A DNA stretch of 31,515 nucleotides from Lentimicrobiaceae bacterium (GTDB lineage Bacteria > Bacteroidota > Bacteroidia > Bacteroidales > WCHB1-69). Numbering within the stretch: position 1 is the stretch's first letter; every line of letters begins with the position of its first letter. Position numbers and translations under genes: made by a program. Where the stretch lies: contig WQWP01000006.1 of NCBI GenBank assembly GCA_009787485.1, positions 1 to 31,515 on the forward strand. Reading direction: 5' to 3'. This document shows positions 1-8,516 of this stretch, piece after piece. The notes beneath the pieces were generated by a model. That model did no database searches and was not told the DNA's origin. It saw only the letters and a list, made by a program, of their open reading frames with translations.

Positions 1-13
1 CCGTTATCCTGAG

Positions 14-3000
14 GTGAATCTGTTCAAATTTGCATTTCTGCCTTTTCTTGTTTTTTTGCCTTGGACTGTTTTTGCACAACAGCAAAAGTCGGGCTCGTGG
101 ACGATTGATTCTTCAACCTATCGTGTGGATTCACTCTCCGTTCAGCCCAATTCTTTTCAATTAACCGGAATTGAGCCGGATGATTATAGCTTCGACTGGA
201 TCACTTCTACCCTGCGCATTTTGAATGAAAATGTGTATGGAAAAACCGTTTTTTTTACCTATCAGACATTTTCTATCAATTTTTCGCAAAAACATCAAAG
301 AAAATCAACCGATTTGATTTTTCAGAAGGGAAATGTGTATCGCCCGCCTACCGCCTCACTGCCTGCAAACGCCTGGTGGGCAAGCGAAGACGGCAATCCT
401 TTGTATGCTACAGGCTCTATTGCGCGGGGCGTAACTATTGGAACAAATCAGGATTTTGTGTTAAATTCTGCTATGAATCTGCAACTTTCCGGCTATTTGG
501 CAACAAATTTGGAAATTCAGGCTAATATTACCGATAAAAACGTGCCCATTCAACCGGAAGGAAATACGCGGGTAATTCAAGATTTCGACAAAATATATAT
601 CCATTTGAAATATAAAGATCAATGGATGGTAAAAGGAGGAGATATTGACATTACGAAACCAAACGGTTATTTTTTGGTGGCAAACCGAAGGTTGCTGGGT
701 ATGGCGGGTATGGCAAATAACTATTTTACAAAAGATTCCGTTTATCGTTTGCAAAACAGTGCAGGCGGCGGGATTTCAAAAGGGAAATATGTGCGCCAAA
801 GATTGGCAGTAGTTAACGGTTTGCAAGGTCCTTACAAATTAACCGGCTTGAATGGGGAGCTCCGCATCATAATTCTCTCCGGAAGCGAACTTGTATATAT
901 GGATAATAGATTGCTTACAAGAGGATTAGATGCCGATTATGTGATGGATTACAATACCGGAGAAATTACCTTCACTTCACGGGTGCTGGTTACTTCGGAG
1001 AAAGAGTTTAACATTGAATATCAGTATTCTGACTTGGCGTATTCACGATATTCGTTGTTCACTTACAATGAATTTACCAGCGAAAAATCATCAAAATTAA
1101 ATCTCAGAGTGAATTTCTTCCATGAACAGGATTTGAAGGATCGTTCTATTCAGCCGGAGCTTACCGATAGTATGAAAATGTTTTTGTCGGAATTGGGAAA
1201 TGAGCCCAATGCCTGGTTTCCGAATGTAACTTCCTCCGACTTTTTTCCTAATGAGATTTTGTACAAAAAAACGGATACTATGCTTGTTAATGGTGAAATT
1301 TATACCATTTTTCAACACAGCACCGATCAGTCGCAAAAATTGTACCGTGTGGGATTCAGTTTTGTGGGTTTTAACAAAGGAAATTACGTTTTATTGGCAA
1401 GCCAAGCCAATGGGCGTGTTTTCGCGTGGATAGCGCCGGTAAATGGTGTTCCGCAGGGCGATTACGAGCCGGTGGTGTTGCTTACGCCTCCTACCCTGTC
1501 TCAAATGGGAACCGTGGGCGCCGATTGGTTCATCACAGAAAATACCGGACTTTCTACAGAATTTGCGTTTACTAACTTCAATAAAAATACATTTTCTACA
1601 AAAAACAACTCAGAAAATGCAAGTTTTGGCTATATGTTCAACTTTTTTCACAAAAATCCGATAAAAACGAAGAAAAATACCGAAAAACCATGGTGGTTTT
1701 TTACCAAAGCAGGCGGAGAATATCAACATAAAAATTTTCATCCTATTGAAAGTTTCAGGGCGGTAGAGTTTTACAAAGATTATAATTTACAAGGTGATTT
1801 TTCTCCGCAACATGCAGAGCTGATGTTAAATGCGCAAGCCGGTTTTATGAATGAAGAAACAGGAGAAACATCGTACAAATTTAATTATTACACTCGCAGC
1901 AAAACCTTAGTAGCCATTCGGAATGAGTTACTTTCAACTACTCATAAAAAAGGATTCCATTTTTCTACACAAAACTCCTTTCTATTGACGAGCGATACTT
2001 TGCAAAATACACACTATTTCAGAACATTCAATCTGTTTTCAAAAACATTTAGAAAAGTGGAACTTGGTGTTTATGAGCGATTTGAATACAACAATTTTCA
2101 CAGTGCCATCCATCAGGAATTGTTGCCTAACAGTTTTCGTTTTAATGAATTTTATCTTTATGCAAAGAACAATGATTCTGTTGATTATAAGTATAATGTG
2201 CAATTAAAACATCTGCTTACAGACAAACCTTATCAAAATCAATTTGAGCGGGATAATTATGCTTATGAGGCAGAGGCATCGTTTGAAGTTACAAAATTGC
2301 GAAACCAGCGTTTTCGGGGAACGGCAACGTTTAGAAATACGCACCAACGCGATTCCGCGCGAAATTTCTTTGCTGAAAACTTCTTCGTCGGAAGTGTGGA
2401 ATATACCGGACGTTTTTTTAGAAATGCTTTATTTATAAACACTTATTACGACGCCGGAAGCGGTTTAGAGCAAAAGAAAGTATTTACTTTTATTCGAGTT
2501 GCCGATGGGCAAGGCACGCACGTTTGGATTGACTACAACGAAAACGGCATTGAAGAATTGAACGAATTTGAGATTGCCACTTTTCAGGATCAAGCCAATT
2601 TTATTCGGGTTTGGATTACTTCGCCGGAGTATATCAACACGTATAATAACCAATTTACGCAAGTCATTCAATTGCGACCTGCGAATGTTTGGAGTAATAA
2701 AAAAGGGTTTCTCAAATTTTTATCACGTTTCGGCAATGCCGCTACCTTGCGCATCGGGCAAAGAAACTCCTCAAAAAATATAGGCATTGCATTGAATCCT
2801 TTTCAGTTTAATTTGGCAGATTCTATGCTCATCAGCAGTCAGGTTGACTTTAATAACAATTTATCATTCAATCAATTATCTCAACATTGGGGTATGGATT
2901 ATATCTTTCGCTACACGCAAAATAAAAACATGTTATATTTTGGAATGGAAACGAGCCGCTTGAAATGGAATCAGTTTACGCTGCGATTTAAGCCGCATCA

Positions 3001-3493
3001 GAATATTACTTTTAAAACAGATTATATTTATTCGGACAAAAAGAATTTTTCTGCTTTTTTCTCCTCAAGAGATTTTAATATTATCAGTCACAGTGCAATA
3101 GGCTCCATTCGGGTGCAGCATGGCAATAACATTTTTTGGGGAGTAGGTTACACATTTCAGCATAAAGACAACATTTCGGGCGTTGAAAAAATGAAAGAAC
3201 ACGACGCTACCGGCGAATTTAGTTACCGGGTTACCCATCGTGCAAGTATCACAGCGAGAATGCAATACAGTTACATTGATTTTAAGCCCGTTGGCGAATA
3301 TAGCCACACCCAATCGCCGGTTAGTTTCGAGATGTTAGAAGGTTTGCAAAACGGCAACAATATTTTGTGGAATGTTGGTTTTCAGACTAATATCACGGAA
3401 TTTCTTCAGTTGGATTTGCGCTACGAAGGGCGCTCTTCGGAAGGGGTAAAGGTGGTGCACACAGGATTATTACAACTAAAAGCATTTTTTTAA
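14..3493 (+). CDS. Large outer-membrane beta-barrel protein, SprA-like segments
   Basis: An 1159-residue protein with a clear signal peptide (hydrophobic stretch at residues 4-20, then a VFA|QQQ cleavage site). It begins with GTG; only 13 bases precede it and they hold no in-frame stop, so a more upstream start cannot be excluded, although the signal peptide fits this one. Residues about 125-340 contain segments reminiscent of the type IX translocon protein SprA (NLQLSGYL, IQPEGNTRVIQDFDK, DYVMDYNTGEITFTSRVL). The rest is rich in alternating aromatic/polar strands typical of a barrel, and the chain ends in Phe-Phe, as outer-membrane proteins often do. SprA itself is about twice as long, so this is probably a shorter relative or a generic large Bacteroidota barrel. 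An octamer repeat array starts a few bases after its stop. The outer-membrane location is likely; the function is unknown. Confidence 0.75.
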   Translation: MNLFKFAFLPFLVFLPWTVFAQQQKSGSWTIDSSTYRVDSLSVQPNSFQLTGIEPDDYSFDWITSTLRILNENVYGKTVFFTYQTFSINFSQKHQRKSTDLIFQKGNVYRPPTASLPANAWWASEDGNPLYATGSIARGVTIGTNQDFVLNSAMNLQLSGYLATNLEIQANITDKNVPIQPEGNTRVIQDFDKIYIHLKYKDQWMVKGGDIDITKPNGYFLVANRRLLGMAGMANNYFTKDSVYRLQNSAGGGISKGKYVRQRLAVVNGLQGPYKLTGLNGELRIIILSGSELVYMDNRLLTRGLDADYVMDYNTGEITFTSRVLVTSEKEFNIEYQYSDLAYSRYSLFTYNEFTSEKSSKLNLRVNFFHEQDLKDRSIQPELTDSMKMFLSELGNEPNAWFPNVTSSDFFPNEILYKKTDTMLVNGEIYTIFQHSTDQSQKLYRVGFSFVGFNKGNYVLLASQANGRVFAWIAPVNGVPQGDYEPVVLLTPPTLSQMGTVGADWFITENTGLSTEFAFTNFNKNTFSTKNNSENASFGYMFNFFHKNPIKTKKNTEKPWWFFTKAGGEYQHKNFHPIESFRAVEFYKDYNLQGDFSPQHAELMLNAQAGFMNEETGETSYKFNYYTRSKTLVAIRNELLSTTHKKGFHFSTQNSFLLTSDTLQNTHYFRTFNLFSKTFRKVELGVYERFEYNNFHSAIHQELLPNSFRFNEFYLYAKNNDSVDYKYNVQLKHLLTDKPYQNQFERDNYAYEAEASFEVTKLRNQRFRGTATFRNTHQRDSARNFFAENFFVGSVEYTGRFFRNALFINTYYDAGSGLEQKKVFTFIRVADGQGTHVWIDYNENGIEELNEFEIATFQDQANFIRVWITSPEYINTYNNQFTQVIQLRPANVWSNKKGFLKFLSRFGNAATLRIGQRNSSKNIGIALNPFQFNLADSMLISSQVDFNNNLSFNQLSQHWGMDYIFRYTQNKNMLYFGMETSRLKWNQFTLRFKPHQNITFKTDYIYSDKKNFSAFFSSRDFNIISHSAIGSIRVQHGNNIFWGVGYTFQHKDNISGVEKMKEHDATGEFSYRVTHRASITARMQYSYIDFKPVGEYSHTQSPVSFEMLEGLQNGNNILWNVGFQTNITEFLQLDLRYEGRSSEGVKVVHTGLLQLKAFF

Positions 3494-3499
3494 CCTCCT

Positions 3500-3560
3500 T
3501 CTCATCACCTCATCATCTAATCATCTAATCACCTCATCATCTAATCCCCTCACCTCCCTA
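3500..3560. repeat. Octamer tandem array (TCATCATC / TAATCATC / TAATCACC)
   Basis: About seven units with an 8-base period lie between the convergent ends of the outer-membrane protein gene and the SGNH hydrolase gene. The array runs into the hydrolase gene and encodes its last nine or so residues and its stop. The same units occur at 21179-21336 (opposite orientation) and 21717-21823 (same orientation). Confidence 0.85.
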
Positions 3561-4780
3561 ACAATCGCATTAAACAACAACTTCCCCATCACTTCATACC
3601 CTGCCTTCGTGAAATGCACCCGATCATTCTGGGCTAATTTCGCCAAGCGCCATTTGTCCATAGAGTGTAAACCGCCCATGATTTCAAATTGGTCGAACAC
3701 TGCACCGCCGGTTGCTTCAGCTAATTCGTACATTACCTTCCTCACTTTCAGTGCGTTTTTGTTTACATGATACTTTTTCCCCACTTTTCTATAACTATCG
3801 TTATTGGTAATAAAAATAAAAAAACAGTTGGGATTTACTTTTTTAAATTGTGCTACTAAAGCCAAATAATTTTCCTTAAAAGTGGAAGGTATGAAATCAG
3901 GGTCATTCGCATCATTGATTCCCAATCCAAAAATAACCATATCGGGAGATAAAAGTGCAATTTCTTCTTCAAAGTGTACACAACGTAAAAAAGCATCCGT
4001 ACTTGCGCCATTTACCCCAATAGAATGATAAATAATGCCCGGATTTGCATTCTCTAACAAAATTCCGGTAATGGTAAAAGAAGCGGTGGCCTTATTTGCC
4101 AAATAAAACGCAAAGGAATCTGTCACACAGATGTTTTCGTAAATGAATTGTCGTTTTTCGGGAATAATTTGTGTAGGCTGAAAAGTGGCGGAATCAATTA
4201 ATAATAACGGAATAGTTGCAGAATCTCCGGTTGCATATCCCAACAATGTAATTTTTGTCGTATTAAATTTTGTTAAAGAATCGCGGTGTATAATTTTCAC
4301 TTCGGAAATGGAATCTAAGGTATAAACGGCAATTCCGGATATGCCAAGCGGTTTGATATGCTCTTGATGTACATTTCTAACCAATCCAAATTTTCCTATT
4401 GATCTCGTTCTGTAATCTGTTGGATTATTGCATTTTGGAGCAGCCGCATACGGAAAAATAAGTCCTCTGCCTGCTGAAAAACCGGGATAGGCATTTAGAA
4501 ATTCCTGACGTACAGTATGCGGAAATGTTCCGGCTTGCACATGCGAGCCGCCAATATGTACAATATTAATATTTCCGCTACTAAGGGTTATTAAGGTATC
4601 TAGTTTTGATATAAAATAAGGGAGGAGTGGTTGGTTTTTAGCAACATACAACGTGTCGGCACGGTAATTAATAAAACTGTACTTATCCACGTGCACCGGT
4701 TTTGGTTGCGCAAAACAAGCGCTCCATGAGGCACACATTATAAAGAGCAATCTATAAAATGTGTTAAAATGAGCTTTCAA
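3521..4780 (-). CDS. Secreted SGNH/GDSL-family hydrolase
   Basis: A 419-residue protein of the SGNH hydrolase superfamily, probably an esterase or deacetylase acting on cell-envelope polysaccharide or peptidoglycan. Visible motifs are block I GGSH (77-80, candidate nucleophile Ser79; the usual Asp of GDSH/GDSL is Gly here), SIGVNGAS (253-260), block III GLGIND (285-290, Asn289) and block V DRVH (386-389) with the catalytic Asp/His. The start is TTG, directly after the panD stop; the next Met (residue 15) would cut the signal peptide (residues 1-24, ending CFA|Q). Direct abutment with panD suggests translational coupling. The C-terminal residues RGLDDEVIR and the stop are read from the octamer array. 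The substrate cannot be told. Confidence 0.8.
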   Translation of the reverse strand: MKAHFNTFYRLLFIMCASWSACFAQPKPVHVDKYSFINYRADTLYVAKNQPLLPYFISKLDTLITLSSGNINIVHIGGSHVQAGTFPHTVRQEFLNAYPGFSAGRGLIFPYAAAPKCNNPTDYRTRSIGKFGLVRNVHQEHIKPLGISGIAVYTLDSISEVKIIHRDSLTKFNTTKITLLGYATGDSATIPLLLIDSATFQPTQIIPEKRQFIYENICVTDSFAFYLANKATASFTITGILLENANPGIIYHSIGVNGASTDAFLRCVHFEEEIALLSPDMVIFGLGINDANDPDFIPSTFKENYLALVAQFKKVNPNCFFIFITNNDSYRKVGKKYHVNKNALKVRKVMYELAEATGGAVFDQFEIMGGLHSMDKWRLAKLAQNDRVHFTKAGYEVMGKLLFNAIVREVRGLDDEVIR

Positions 4781-5128
4781 TTATTTCAGTTTATTATTTT
4801 CGTCAGGAAAAATAATCCAAGGTTTAAAGGTTTTTGCTTCTTCAAAATCCATAGAAGCGTAGGAGATTACTACCACTGCGTCTCCCACATATACTTTTCT
4901 TGCGGCAGGACCATTCAGGCAAATCACTCCCGAATTTTTTTCTCCTTTTATGACGTATGTTTCCAGGCGTTCTCCGTTATTCAAATTCAATACATGAACT
5001 CTCTCATTTTCAATCAAATTAGCTGCATTCATCAATGCCTCATCAATAGTAATGCTACCCACATAATGCAAGTTGGCTTCTGTAACTGTAACCTGGTGAA
5101 TTTTAGATTTTAATACGTCGATAAACAT
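4781..5128 (-). CDS. panD: Aspartate 1-decarboxylase
   Basis: A 115-residue proenzyme that converts L-aspartate to beta-alanine for pantothenate and coenzyme A synthesis in the cytoplasm. The self-processing site Gly24-Ser25 (YVGSITID) is intact; cleavage there makes the pyruvoyl group on the alpha chain. Other family motifs include HQVTVTEANLHYVGSITIDE near the N-terminus, NGERLETYVI and NGPAARKVYVGDAVVVISY. Length is normal (family about 115-130). The gene lies downstream of panC on the same strand, separated by 112 bases made only of heptamer repeats; together they make both precursors' enzymes for pantothenate joining. The next gene begins at the base after its stop. Confidence 0.97.
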   Translation of the reverse strand: MFIDVLKSKIHQVTVTEANLHYVGSITIDEALMNAANLIENERVHVLNLNNGERLETYVIKGEKNSGVICLNGPAARKVYVGDAVVVISYASMDFEEAKTFKPWIIFPDENNKLK

Positions 5129-5133
5129 TTAAA

Positions 5134-5245
5134 AGTGGTTAGTGATTAGTGGTTAGTGGTTAGTGGTTAGTGATTAGTGATTAGTGGTTAGTGATTAGTG
5201 GTTAATTATTCATTGTTCATTGTTCATTATTCATTATTCATTATT
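5134..5245. repeat. Compound heptamer array between panC and panD
   Basis: Sixteen 7-base units in unbroken register fill the gap. On the plus strand there are ten AGTGRTT units (5134-5203), one AATTATT, then five CATTRTT units to 5245. The two families change without loss of phase. The last unit contains the panC stop codon. No promoter-like sequence is visible in the gap. Confidence 0.9.
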
Positions 5246-6077
5246 TGAATCTGATCATATCAATAAGTCGCACATCTCCAATAATATATGCTACAAGAGC
5301 CACTACATTTTTGGCATCATCCAATGAATCCACCGGTTGTAAAGTAGCTTCATCTACAATAACGAAATAATCTAACGTAATGGGTTCCAATTTTTTAATT
5401 TCGGCAAGCACATGTTCGCTGATTTTTTTCGCATGTGGCACCCCTAATTCTTTAGCTTTATTAATGATGGTATGCACTTTCGATGCAATATTTCGTTTCG
5501 CGAAAGAGAGCTGTTGGCATCGGGAACTCATTGCCAATCCGTTAGATTCCCGAACTACAGGGCATGCCACAATGGTAATATCATCTTTGGTTTGTTTCAC
5601 CAATTCACGAATAATGGCTAATTGTTGAAAGTCTTTCTCTCCAAAATAGGCTCTATCAGGTTGTATATAATCGAACAACCGTTTCACAATCGTGGCTACT
5701 CCATTAAAGTGTCCCGGACGGGATGCTCCCTCCAAAATCTTGTCTAATTCTCCAAAATCATACTTTTCTTCCGGCGTTGTTGGGTAGATTTCACTTTCTG
5801 AAGGCGCAAAAACAATGTCGGTAAAACCTTCTATCAGCAACAAATCTTTTTCCAAATCGCGCGGATATTTTTCCAAATCATTCGGATTATTAAATTGTAA
5901 CGGGTTTACAAAAATAGAAAGCACAACCACTTGGTTTTCGCTTTTTGCTTTCTTAATCAATGAGATATGGCCATCGTGCAACGCACCCATCGTGGGAACT
6001 AATCCAATAGTTTTTCCATTACTTTTAATCCTGAACAGGACTTCTTTAAGTTTCTCAACGGTTTCAATTAATATCAT
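5241..6077 (-). CDS. panC: Pantothenate synthetase (pantoate--beta-alanine ligase)
   Basis: Joins pantoate and beta-alanine with ATP to form pantothenate, using the beta-alanine made by PanD downstream. The chosen ATG at 6077 gives 278 residues (family about 280); a TTG three codons upstream is less likely because the family normally starts just before the ETVEKLKEVL helix. Nucleotidyl-transferase motifs are present: PTMGALHDGH (residues 28-37, the HIGH-type motif), FGEKDFQQL (about 145-153) and the KMSKS-type loop GLAMSSR (about 180-186). The pantoate-binding stretch around RPGHFNGV is also intact. Its leader and first twelve or so codons are closely matched by those of the 89-residue ORF at 8114-8383. 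Confidence 0.97.
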   Translation of the reverse strand: MILIETVEKLKEVLFRIKSNGKTIGLVPTMGALHDGHISLIKKAKSENQVVVLSIFVNPLQFNNPNDLEKYPRDLEKDLLLIEGFTDIVFAPSESEIYPTTPEEKYDFGELDKILEGASRPGHFNGVATIVKRLFDYIQPDRAYFGEKDFQQLAIIRELVKQTKDDITIVACPVVRESNGLAMSSRCQQLSFAKRNIASKVHTIINKAKELGVPHAKKISEHVLAEIKKLEPITLDYFVIVDEATLQPVDSLDDAKNVVALVAYIIGDVRLIDMIRFK

Positions 6078-6152
6078 AAAATACAATTATATCAAAAAGT
6101 CTGCAAAATAACAGGTTTTTTTTCATTTTTATGCAGAACAAGACGTTTTTTT
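6078..6152 (-). promoter_or_regulatory. panC leader, duplicated upstream of 8383
   Basis: An AT-rich leader with a TTATTTTGC sequence resembling the Bacteroidota -7 element, preceded by a long A tract. On the plus strand it shares a 20-base identical core (GGTTTTTTTTCATTTTTATG) and further matches with 8384-8457. No clear -33 TTG at the usual spacing was found, so the promoter call is weak; the duplication is clear. Confidence 0.5.
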
Positions 6153-6161
6153 GGTTAAATC

Positions 6162-8090
6162 TTATTTTTCAAGGGTTTTCCTTTTAATCGTTAAAATATT
6201 ATTCAAAATTCTCTCTACCTCCGACGCATAGACTTTCGGATTTTCCGCAGCAAATGTTTTATAAATTTCTAAAGCTTCCTGATACACCTCCAATGCTTTA
6301 GGGTACTCATTGTTTTTTTGATACAATTCAGCCATATCGTTTAAGGTCTCTGCCACACTGGGCAAATACGCTTTTGGATTTTCGGCGACAAGGTTTTTGC
6401 GTATTTTCAAAGCTTCCGCATATTTTTCCAATGCCGACTGATATTCAGTCATTTCCACCTGTAAATTAGCTAAATTGTTTAACGTCCATCCTACAATTGT
6501 TAAATAGGCTTTCGGATTGTCCTCCGCCAGTTTTCTATTTATTTCCAATGCCTCATTAAACTCTGCCAATGCTTTGGAATATTCTTTAGCTTCCTGATGT
6601 AAAATGGCTAAATTTTCTAAAGTCAAAGCCACTTTCTCCAAATAGAGTTTTGGATTTTCCTTCGCCAACTTTCTTCGTATTGCCAATGCTTCTTCATATT
6701 CTTCGAATGCCTTCGCATATTCTTCGATGTCCGTGTGTAAATTTGCCAAATTGTTCAAAGTTTGTGCTACATCGGCTAAATAGGTTTGGGGGTTTTCTTC
6801 CGCCAGTTTTCTTCGTATTTCCAATGCTTCTTCAAATTTTTTTAATGCCTTCGGATACTCTTTGAAATACCAGTGTAAAACTGCTAAGTTGTTCAATGTC
6901 TGCGCTAAATCATCTAAATAATTTTTCGGATTTTCCGCAGCAAGTGCGTTACATATCGCTAAAGCCTCTTCATATTCTGCCAATGCCTGCTGATGTTCAT
7001 TGATCATTCTATGTAGGATCGCCAAATTATTCAAAACCCTTACCATATCGGCTAAATAGGTGTTAGGATTTTCTTTTTCCAACATTCGGTATTTATCCAA
7101 ACATTGCAAATAATAGCCTTCTGCTTTGGCATACTCCCGTATGGAAAACAAATATTTGGCAAATTCATACAAGTTGTCAATATTTAGCGTATCTGCATAA
7201 ATCGCTTTTTCATAAAACAACATGGTTTTTTCGTAATCGTTTTTCATATTGTAAGTTCGCGCCAACAACAACCATTCTTTGATCAACCCACTCAAACTGT
7301 TTTCCGAATACTCTTTTTTTGCTCTTGCCGATTCCGTCAACAGGGCGGCCATTTCTTTTTCTTTTTTTGCTTCTTCCTGCAATTGCAATATTTTTTGGTG
7401 TTTCAACTCTAACTCCCAGTCTTGCAGATAATAAGAAACGCTATCTAATTCCCCTCTATAAAAACATTCGTAAGCTCTTACATAATTCCCATCGCGGTCA
7501 TCCAAGTTTTCAAGTATCATATTTTGAGCATATTCTGTAATACGTTCCAAAATATTGGCTTCATTTCTACTGATCATATCCAAACTGTCTTTTATTTCGC
7601 CATACCGGGCACTCAGATAATCATTTTTCGATCTTAATCCGTCTAATTCTTTTTGCAGGCGTTTTTTGTCTGCCTCTATGCGCTCTTCAAATTTTCGCAT
7701 ATTTATCCCGACCATTTCAGCTTGTCGCTGCTCCAATTCTCCTTTTTTACAGATATATACGCCAACAGGAGTGATGCGCCCCAACGTGATGTCCCGCAAT
7801 TCTTTTTCATTGACCACCACATAATCACGGTATGCACCGCTTAAAGTAACTGCTATTTGCGTTTGGGTGTTGGGTTGCAACCCTATGATGTTCAGTGTGA
7901 ATTTCCCGTCATCATCGGTAACGTCATTTTTTGCATTCCTGTGTGTAATTTCAGCATTTTTTACATATTGCGTTGTGCCCGTGTAAGTTTTGCTATTTTG
8001 CACAGTAACAATTCCTTTTAAGGGAATTTGTTGCGCCATGGCGTATATAATTATTCCCAAAAAAGCAATAAAGAATATTACTCTTTTCAT
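6162..8090 (-). CDS. Secreted TPR protein with N-terminal carboxypeptidase-regulatory-like domain
   Basis: Taking the ATG at 8090 rather than a TTG at 8117 gives 642 residues and a good signal peptide (KRVIFFIAFLGIIIYAMA|QQ). Order of parts: a beta-sandwich domain like CarboxypepD_reg (about residues 22-105, with DVTDDDGKFTL), a CKKGELE turn, a charged coiled coil (about 125-180 and 235-265), two less regular TPR-like units (about 280-340), then kinesin-light-chain-type TPRs. The marker Asn-Pro recurs exactly every 46 residues seven times (near 341, 387, 433, 479, 525, 571 and 617), with motifs such as VAQTLNNLA and EEALAIRRK. Probably a scaffold in the periplasm or at the inner membrane; partner unknown. 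It follows the 89-residue gene by 23 bases and precedes panC. From memory, this architecture recurs in Bacteroidota beside proteins like the one at 8517. Confidence 0.8.
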   Translation of the reverse strand: MKRVIFFIAFLGIIIYAMAQQIPLKGIVTVQNSKTYTGTTQYVKNAEITHRNAKNDVTDDDGKFTLNIIGLQPNTQTQIAVTLSGAYRDYVVVNEKELRDITLGRITPVGVYICKKGELEQRQAEMVGINMRKFEERIEADKKRLQKELDGLRSKNDYLSARYGEIKDSLDMISRNEANILERITEYAQNMILENLDDRDGNYVRAYECFYRGELDSVSYYLQDWELELKHQKILQLQEEAKKEKEMAALLTESARAKKEYSENSLSGLIKEWLLLARTYNMKNDYEKTMLFYEKAIYADTLNIDNLYEFAKYLFSIREYAKAEGYYLQCLDKYRMLEKENPNTYLADMVRVLNNLAILHRMINEHQQALAEYEEALAICNALAAENPKNYLDDLAQTLNNLAVLHWYFKEYPKALKKFEEALEIRRKLAEENPQTYLADVAQTLNNLANLHTDIEEYAKAFEEYEEALAIRRKLAKENPKLYLEKVALTLENLAILHQEAKEYSKALAEFNEALEINRKLAEDNPKAYLTIVGWTLNNLANLQVEMTEYQSALEKYAEALKIRKNLVAENPKAYLPSVAETLNDMAELYQKNNEYPKALEVYQEALEIYKTFAAENPKVYASEVERILNNILTIKRKTLEK

Positions 8091-8113
8091 ATTATTTCTT
8101 ATGGATACGATTC

Positions 8114-8383
8114 TCAATCAGTATCTTGAGTAACTTTATAGGTTCCTGCAGGGATACCTCGAAATTCAAAATACCCGTTTTCGTTGGTAGTGGTTTGCGC
8201 GACTGTTACCCACACACCGCCTTGATGTGTTTTTAATAATACTCCCTCATCCGGTCTGCGACGACTAACACCTTTTTCCAATGTGGTTGGGGATCCGGAG
8301 ATTTCTTCTCTCAAGTATCCACAAATAAAAGAAGTTCCTGTTTCAACTTCTTTGAACTTTTCTGAAGATTCAATTGTTATCAT
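8114..8383 (-). CDS. Short Cna-B/SpaA-like beta-sandwich protein with panC-like N-terminus
   Basis: An 89-residue protein with an ATG start and no signal peptide. Residues 1-13 (MITIESSEKFKEV) resemble the PanC start (MILIETVEKLKEV), and the leader DNA matches too. Residues about 17-86 look like one prealbumin-like domain of the Cna-B/SpaA kind, ending in the signature TTTNENGYFEFRGIPAGTYKV. It appears to be a chimera of a duplicated panC 5' end and a domain fragment. It sits between two larger proteins with related domains and is probably co-transcribed with the downstream TPR gene. The coding call is moderate because the protein is short; the domain signature and its clean end favour a real gene. 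Confidence 0.6.
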   Translation of the reverse strand: MITIESSEKFKEVETGTSFICGYLREEISGSPTTLEKGVSRRRPDEGVLLKTHQGGVWVTVAQTTTNENGYFEFRGIPAGTYKVTQDTD

Positions 8384-8457
8384 AAAAATGTAATTTTATT
8401 AAAAACGTTGCGAAATAAAAGGTTTTTTTTCATTTTTATGTGAAATGAGGCATTTTT
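8384..8457 (-). promoter_or_regulatory. Leader copied from (or to) panC
   Basis: Matches the panC leader 6078-6152 over its whole length with one base of offset, including the shared 20-base core. It contains TTTATTTCGC, similar to a -7 element. Probably the promoter of the 89-residue gene and the TPR gene. Confidence 0.5.
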
Positions 8458-8465
8458 TTTGAGAA

Positions 8466-8516
8466 ATTGTCGACTCTTAGCATTTTCGCGCTTTCGCCCC
8501 TTCGTGCTTTCGCCCT
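8466..8516. repeat. Octamer array of GCGCGAAA/GGGCGAAA type
   Basis: On the minus strand, about four to five units with an 8-base period (GGGCGAAA, GCACGAAG, GGGCGAAA, GCGCGAAA) begin at the stop of the membrane protein gene. It is GC-richer than its surroundings and belongs to the same class of intergenic octamer arrays. Confidence 0.7.
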
